Shown here: positions 60,143 through 63,578 of the stretch, one piece after another
Position numbering within the stretch: position 1 is the first letter of the stretch
Layout of the letters: every line of letters starts with the position of its first letter
Assembly (NCBI GenBank): GCA_014650015.1
Contig: BMUD01000034.1
Span: forward strand, 1-63,578
Reading direction: 5' to 3'
Length of the DNA stretch: 63,578 nt
Origin: Streptomyces griseoloalbus
GTDB taxonomy: Bacteria; Actinomycetota; Actinomycetes; Streptomycetales; Streptomycetaceae
Position numbers and translations under genes: made by a program
Notes under the pieces: model-generated
Told to the model about the DNA's origin: nothing
Database searches by the model: none
Seen by the model: the letters and a program-made list of their open reading frames with translations, nothing else

Positions 60143-60568
60143 ATGAACACAGAGGACGAAAGAGTTCTGGCCCGGGCACGCGTGGCGACCAGGCTTCCCG
60201 CCCAGGACCTCGACCGGGCGCGGCGTTTCTACGCCGAGCGGCTCGGTCTGGAACCCGTCGACGAACGGCCCGGTGGGCTGCTCTACCGTTGCGCCGACGC
60301 GGAGTTCGTGCTGTTCCGTTCGACGGGAGCGCCTTCGGGCACCTTCACCCAGATGGCGTTCGAGGTCGACGACATCGAACGCGTCGTATCGGAACTCAAG
60401 CGGCGCGGCGTGGTGTTCGAAGAGGTCGACGTACCCGGGTTCCGCACCAGGGACGGTATCGCCGAGATCGACGGGAACTATCCGAGCAAGGGCGCCCGCG
60501 GCGAACGCGGTGCCTGGTTCCGCGACAGCGAGGGCAACCTGCTGGGCGTCGGCGAGCCGGTCGTCTGA
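60143..60568 (+). CDS. VOC family (glyoxalase/bleomycin resistance-like) protein
   Basis: 141 aa single-domain pair of beta-alpha-beta-beta-beta units. Conserved RARRFYAERLGLEP, FVLFRSTGAPSGTFTQ and the terminal DSEGNLLGVGE are visible. Substrate unknown. ATG at 60143 preceded by GGAG. Confidence 0.88.
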   Translation: MNTEDERVLARARVATRLPAQDLDRARRFYAERLGLEPVDERPGGLLYRCADAEFVLFRSTGAPSGTFTQMAFEVDDIERVVSELKRRGVVFEEVDVPGFRTRDGIAEIDGNYPSKGARGERGAWFRDSEGNLLGVGEPVV

Positions 60569-60604
60569 GGCCGGTGCGGCCCGTCGCGGACGCGGAGTCC
60601 CGGT

Positions 60605-60800
60605 CACCGACGTCACCCGCCCGCGAGTCGGAGACGTGGAACCGCTTCTCGCCGGGGGACAGGACGACACCGTTGGGCCCCGCGAACCCGTCCGCGGCCA
60701 GGTGCACGTCCCCCGACGCGGGGCCGATCCGGTACACGTTGCACCCGCCGATCTCGGACTCGGCGCGGTGGCCCTCGTAGTCGCTGGTGATGCCGACGTC
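60605..60800 (-). pseudogene. SMP-30/gluconolactonase-like fragment
   Basis: The minus-strand frame contains SDYEGHRAESEIGGCNVYRI, HLAADGFAGPNGVVLSPGE and HVSDSRAGD, matching an internal part of SMP-30/gluconolactonase/LRE proteins. Start, catalytic ends and much of the propeller are missing. The 350-bp gap around it (60569-60916) has nothing else I can support. Confidence 0.6.
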
Positions 60801-60916
60801 CGTGCTGCGCCGGCTGTACGCGATCGACGGGGTCAGCGGGACGCGGGCCGCGGTGGTGCCGGAGACCTTCTTCGAACGGCCGCTGGACGCCGGTCGGACC
60901 CCGTCGAGCGGCCCCG

Positions 60917-61459
60917 TCAGCCGGTCGTCCTGACGGGCGCGCTGCTGCGGCCGTGGCGTCGACCGGTGAGTTCGGCGTCGAGCGTCGCCTGGGCCACCCG
61001 CATGCCCTCGGCGTGGACGGGATCCTGCAGCCGCCGCCACATCTCGTCCTCTGAGACGTCCTCCACGTGGCTGACCACCCACCAGATGTTGCCGAAGGGG
61101 TCCGTGACGCGCCCTCCGCGCTGTCCGAAGGCGTTGTCCGCCAGGGGAGTGACGAGCCGGCCGCCGGCTGCGAGGGCTCGGGAGAACACCGCGTCCGCGT
61201 CCGCGACGAACACGCGCAGCAGGCTCGGCATGACGGGCCAGTCCGCACGCCGGTCGAAGGCCAGCACGACGGTGTCGCCGACCCGGATCTCCCCGTGGCC
61301 GATCGAGCCGTCCTCGGTCGGCACCCGCCCGAGCTCCTCACCGCCGAACGCCTGGGTGACGAAGTCGAGGAACGCCCCGGTGTCGTCGGTGACGACCCAG
61401 GGGGCGACGGTGGTGTAGCCCTCGGGTGCGGCGGTGGCGTTGTTCTGTCCGGGCATCAT
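60917..61459 (-). CDS. PhnB-like VOC family protein
   Basis: 180 aa. VOC fold of the PhnB/3-demethylubiquinone methyltransferase-like group: PWVVTDDTGAFLDFVTQAFG at the start and RVTDPFGNIWWVVSHVEDV near the C-terminus. ATG at 61459 with AAAGGA five bases upstream. It lies 50 bp downstream of the RibD-like gene on the same strand, so they are probably co-transcribed. Confidence 0.9.
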   Translation of the reverse strand: MMPGQNNATAAPEGYTTVAPWVVTDDTGAFLDFVTQAFGGEELGRVPTEDGSIGHGEIRVGDTVVLAFDRRADWPVMPSLLRVFVADADAVFSRALAAGGRLVTPLADNAFGQRGGRVTDPFGNIWWVVSHVEDVSEDEMWRRLQDPVHAEGMRVAQATLDAELTGRRHGRSSAPVRTTG

Positions 61460-61509
61460 GGGTTCCTTTCGCCGGTGTCGGTCGCGGGCGACGATAGGAA
61501 GGAAAGAGG

Positions 61510-62106
61510 TCAGATGCTGTCCTCGTCGGGCCGGTAGGTGAGAAAGGCGAGGCCGTCGCCCACGGTGCGGGTGGTGACGAGACGCAAAGGCCTGCTGGTG
61601 CTCGTCCTGTCGAAGAGACGCCGGCCGGCCCCGAGGACGACCGGGAACACGGTGAGCCTCAGCTCGTCGACGAGGTCGTGCTCCAGCAGAGCGTGGGCGA
61701 GCCGGATGCTGGCGTAGACGACGATGTCGCCGTCCAACTCCTCCTTCAGCGCCGAGACCTCCTCGACCACGTCGCCGGGGAGCACCTTGCCCCTGAAACC
61801 CGTCGCACTGCTCCATTCGGGTTCCTGGACGGTGGCGGAGACGACGTACTTGGGCAGGCTGTTCAACCGGTCCGCCCACGCGCCACTGCGGGACAGCCAC
61901 CGAGCGGCGAACCACTCGTCGCTCCGCCGGCCGAGCAGCAGCGCCTCGGTGGCCCGGGCCTCCGCCAGCTCCATCTCGGCCCACGCCGCACGGTCCTTGT
62001 CGCTCATCCGGAGGAACCAGCCGCCGCGGCTGAAGCCCTCCTCACCGGTCGGGTCCTCGACGACACCGTCGAGCGTGACGTTCTCGCTGATGACGATTCT
62101 GCCCAT
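61510..62106 (-). CDS. Dihydrofolate reductase family (RibD C-terminal-like) protein
   Basis: 198 aa. ISENVTLDGVVEDP at the N-terminus, LLLGRRSDEWFA, and the C-terminal DELRLTVFPVVLGAGRRLF block are characteristic of the RibD_C/YyaP-like reductases. NADPH-dependent reductase of unknown substrate. ATG at 62106 with GGAGGG five bases upstream. Pairs with the downstream PhnB-like gene. Confidence 0.9.
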   Translation of the reverse strand: MGRIVISENVTLDGVVEDPTGEEGFSRGGWFLRMSDKDRAAWAEMELAEARATEALLLGRRSDEWFAARWLSRSGAWADRLNSLPKYVVSATVQEPEWSSATGFRGKVLPGDVVEEVSALKEELDGDIVVYASIRLAHALLEHDLVDELRLTVFPVVLGAGRRLFDRTSTSRPLRLVTTRTVGDGLAFLTYRPDEDSI

Positions 62107-62256
62107 CGTGTCCCTCCTTGGCGGGTGCACAGAGCACGGCTGCACTTCATGATCCTCGCCCGCCGCGTTCGCGCGACCGCGTCCGACCGCGCTCCGTCCG
62201 CTGTCCGAGGCGTTCCGTACGCTCTGCGCGTACCGCACGGAACGAGGAGGGCGACG

Positions 62257-62847
62257 ATGGCAGTCACCGCGCAGGACGCGATCGAGGCGCTGCGGGAGCT
62301 GGAGCGCCGCTTGCCGGACAGGTTCACCATCGAGCCCGGCGCCACGGATGCCGAACTGACCGAGGCGGAGCCCCGGCTGCCGGACGACATACGCACCTTG
62401 CTGCGTGCCGTGAGTGCCATCCGGGTGGCCGGCGGGGAGTCCTTGTCCCTCGATCCCCGGGTGAACAGGGTGGACCGCCGCTGGATGTGGGGGCCCGGCG
62501 AGGAAACCCGGGTGCTTCTCTCCCTCGCCACCGGTGACCACTTCTTCGTCGACGTGCACCCCGGGACCGGGGCGTGGGGCGCGGTGTTCTCCCAGTCCGC
62601 GGACTTCTTCGACACGTACGCCTACTGCGCCCGTTCCCTCCCGGAGTTCCTCGTCGACTACGCGCGCGAGGCCATGGCCCTCGCGGACCGGGTCGAGGCC
62701 GAGCCGGACGCGTACGACCGGGACGAGGAGGAATTCACCATCCGGTTCCCCTGCGAGTCGGTGTGGGGCCTGCGGACCGAGGCCTTCGGCACCCCCGTGG
62801 CCGAGCTGCGCGGCACGGCCCTCGGGACTGGTGGGCTCGCATGTTGA
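62257..62847 (+). CDS. SMI1/KNR4 (SUKH)-like protein
   Basis: 196 aa. The pattern ATDAELTEAEPRLPDDIRTLLRAV near residue 30-50 is that of SMI1/KNR4 (SUKH) proteins, followed by FFVDVHPGTGAWGAVF. SUKH proteins are often immunity proteins against polymorphic toxins, but no toxin gene is adjacent here. GAGGAGGG precedes the ATG by five bases. Confidence 0.75.
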   Translation: MAVTAQDAIEALRELERRLPDRFTIEPGATDAELTEAEPRLPDDIRTLLRAVSAIRVAGGESLSLDPRVNRVDRRWMWGPGEETRVLLSLATGDHFFVDVHPGTGAWGAVFSQSADFFDTYAYCARSLPEFLVDYAREAMALADRVEAEPDAYDRDEEEFTIRFPCESVWGLRTEAFGTPVAELRGTALGTGGLAC

Positions 62848-62880
62848 GTTGTCGCGTATTCGCCAAGCGGCCGTAAGCTC

Positions 62881-62899
62881 CGATCACGTCCTGTGATCG
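62881..62899. promoter_or_regulatory. Inverted repeat upstream of the truncated membrane gene
   Basis: CGATCAC and GTGATCG are perfect arms around GTCCT. A -10-like TAGATT follows at 62905-62910. It could be an operator for the gene beginning near 62932. Confidence 0.4.
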
Positions 62900-62917
62900 C
62901 GGCGGTAGATTATCGAC

Positions 62918-62935
62918 ATGCCGCCTCCTTGGTGA
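62918..62935 (+). other. Five-codon upstream ORF (MPPPW) overlapping the next start
   Basis: ATG CCG CCT CCT TGG TGA; its TGA overlaps the GTG at 62932 in the arrangement GTGA. It may couple translation of the downstream gene, which has no Shine-Dalgarno of its own. Confidence 0.3.
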
Positions 62936-63481
62936 GTGCCTACGCAGCAGTGGCAGCAGTCGTGTTCGGCGTCGTGAACGTTGCGCTTGCTGCTCACCTT
63001 GTCCGCCGACAGGAGAGTCACAAGCAGGCGTGGCAACACCTGCCTGCGGTCATCGAGGCGTTCGGCGATGCCAGCTTTCGCTTCATGAGGGAAGTGTGGG
63101 AGATCGACTGGGACGTCTTGCCACCCGATAGTCGTGGCGAACACGGGATGGACGAGGCTAAGGAAGCCACGTTGCAGTTGAACAAACTGGAGGTGTTCGC
63201 CCGCCCGGAGACCATCAGGGCAGCTCGCGACGCACTTCACGCTGCCGATGCGATTCGACTGCACTACTGCAACCGGCTCGAACAAGGCAACAGCGCAGGA
63301 GAGAAGCGCTGGGACCTCTATGAATCATTCGCCAAGGCGCATCATGCCTTCCTGGTGGCTGCCCGCAGGGAACTTGGGCTCAAGCCCCCGCCGCCGTTCG
63401 GCTTCGCTGTGCCTCGTGAAGATCCGAATCGGCTCGCGGCTCTGCGATCTCGCATTCCGCGGGCCCGAGCAAGCAAGGCCG
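62932..63481 (+). CDS. Hypothetical membrane-anchored protein, apparently cut by an IS element
   Basis: Open from GTG 62932 with no stop before the window end. Residues 1-24 form one transmembrane helix, followed by a soluble helical part (QAWQHLPAVIEAFGD, LNKLEVFARPETIRAARDAL). No family recognised. Its codons use A/T at the third position far more than neighbours, suggesting acquired DNA. From about 63482 the sequence looks like an insertion-sequence end, so the natural C-terminus is probably lost. Roughly 183 native codons remain. Confidence 0.6.
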
Positions 63482-63578
63482 CGGGTCTGTGTAGCGAACG
63501 GTGGAACTCGGTCGGTTTTGTTCAGCGGCGTCCGGCGGTGAGCCGGCCGTCGAAGGTGATGTCGAAGGCTTGGAGCGC
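63482..63578 (-). mobile_element. End of an IS256-family-like insertion sequence
   Basis: The minus strand shows a transposase C-terminus (see the entry at 63522). Beyond its stop lies a short stretch ending in GGGTCTGTGTAGCGAAC, which resembles IS256-family terminal repeats in actinobacteria. The element runs off the window, so its size, other end and target duplication cannot be seen. Confidence 0.55.
63522..63578 (-). CDS. Transposase C-terminus (IS256-like), partial
   Basis: The last 18 codons read ALQAFDITFDGRLTAGRR and then TGA (63524-63522). This closely resembles the C-terminal end of actinobacterial IS256/mutator-type transposases. The gene enters from the right edge. Confidence 0.5.
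   Translation of the reverse strand, partial: ALQAFDITFDGRLTAGRR

Overview
The window is very GC-rich, with strongly C/G-biased third codon positions, Shine-Dalgarno-led GTG/ATG starts and actinobacterial gene families throughout. It looks like a Streptomyces chromosome segment. The left half (about 1-33,620) is one flank of a heptaene macrolide cluster of the candicidin / FR-008 type. The evidence is a modular PKS with a CoA-ligase starter domain, a fused p-aminobenzoate synthase (pabAB), a matching pabC, mycosamine transfer genes, a P450/ferredoxin pair, an ABC exporter, three large LAL regulators and one PAS-LuxR regulator, in the gene complement known for candicidin clusters.

Layout of the cluster. 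A PKS gene enters from the left (+ strand, 1-6498) and ends with a KS-AT-DH-KR-ACP module suited to polyene formation. It meets, tail to tail, a minus-strand block: exporter (fscTII, fscTI), PABA-starter PKS fscA, pabAB, thioesterase fscTE, ferredoxin fscFE, P450 fscP, aminotransferase fscMII and glycosyltransferase fscMI. A roughly 330-bp divergent control region (22,361-22,693) separates fscMI from plus-strand regulators fscRIV-fscRIII-fscRII, followed by fscRI and pabC. PabAB and PabC make PABA. FscA activates and extends it once without reduction, leaving the aryl ketone. The other PKS proteins build the macrolide, FscP/FscFE oxidise it, FscMI/FscMII supply the amino sugar step and FscTI/TII export it. 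Two boxes resembling the PimM/PAS-LuxR operator (upstream of fscA and in the fscMI-fscRIV gap), plus two strong palindromes upstream of fscRIV and fscRI, outline the regulatory circuit.

The right half (about 33,700-63,578) is mostly ordinary accessory chromosome: a secreted GH64 beta-1,3-glucanase under a perfect palindromic operator, an EEP-family membrane protein, a SpoIIE-type phosphatase, an AI-2E transporter family protein, a PLP enzyme, an acyl-CoA synthetase, an azoreductase/HxlR pair, a MazG-like protein, DoxX, a secreted subtilase, pyruvate carboxylase, a methyltransferase and a large secreted PA14/beta-propeller/CBM/DUF1080 protein. From about 56,800 onward it becomes a decay zone. 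It holds remnants of an ECF42-type sigma factor, a WD40 protein and an SMP-30-like protein, a RidA gene with an in-frame stop at codon 4, several small VOC/RibD/SMI1-like genes, and at the edge an apparent IS256-family end that cuts a less GC-rich membrane-protein gene.

No tRNA, rRNA, CRISPR array or origin was recognised. Gene symbols for the cluster follow the FR-008 naming and rest on domain content and order, not on database comparison.
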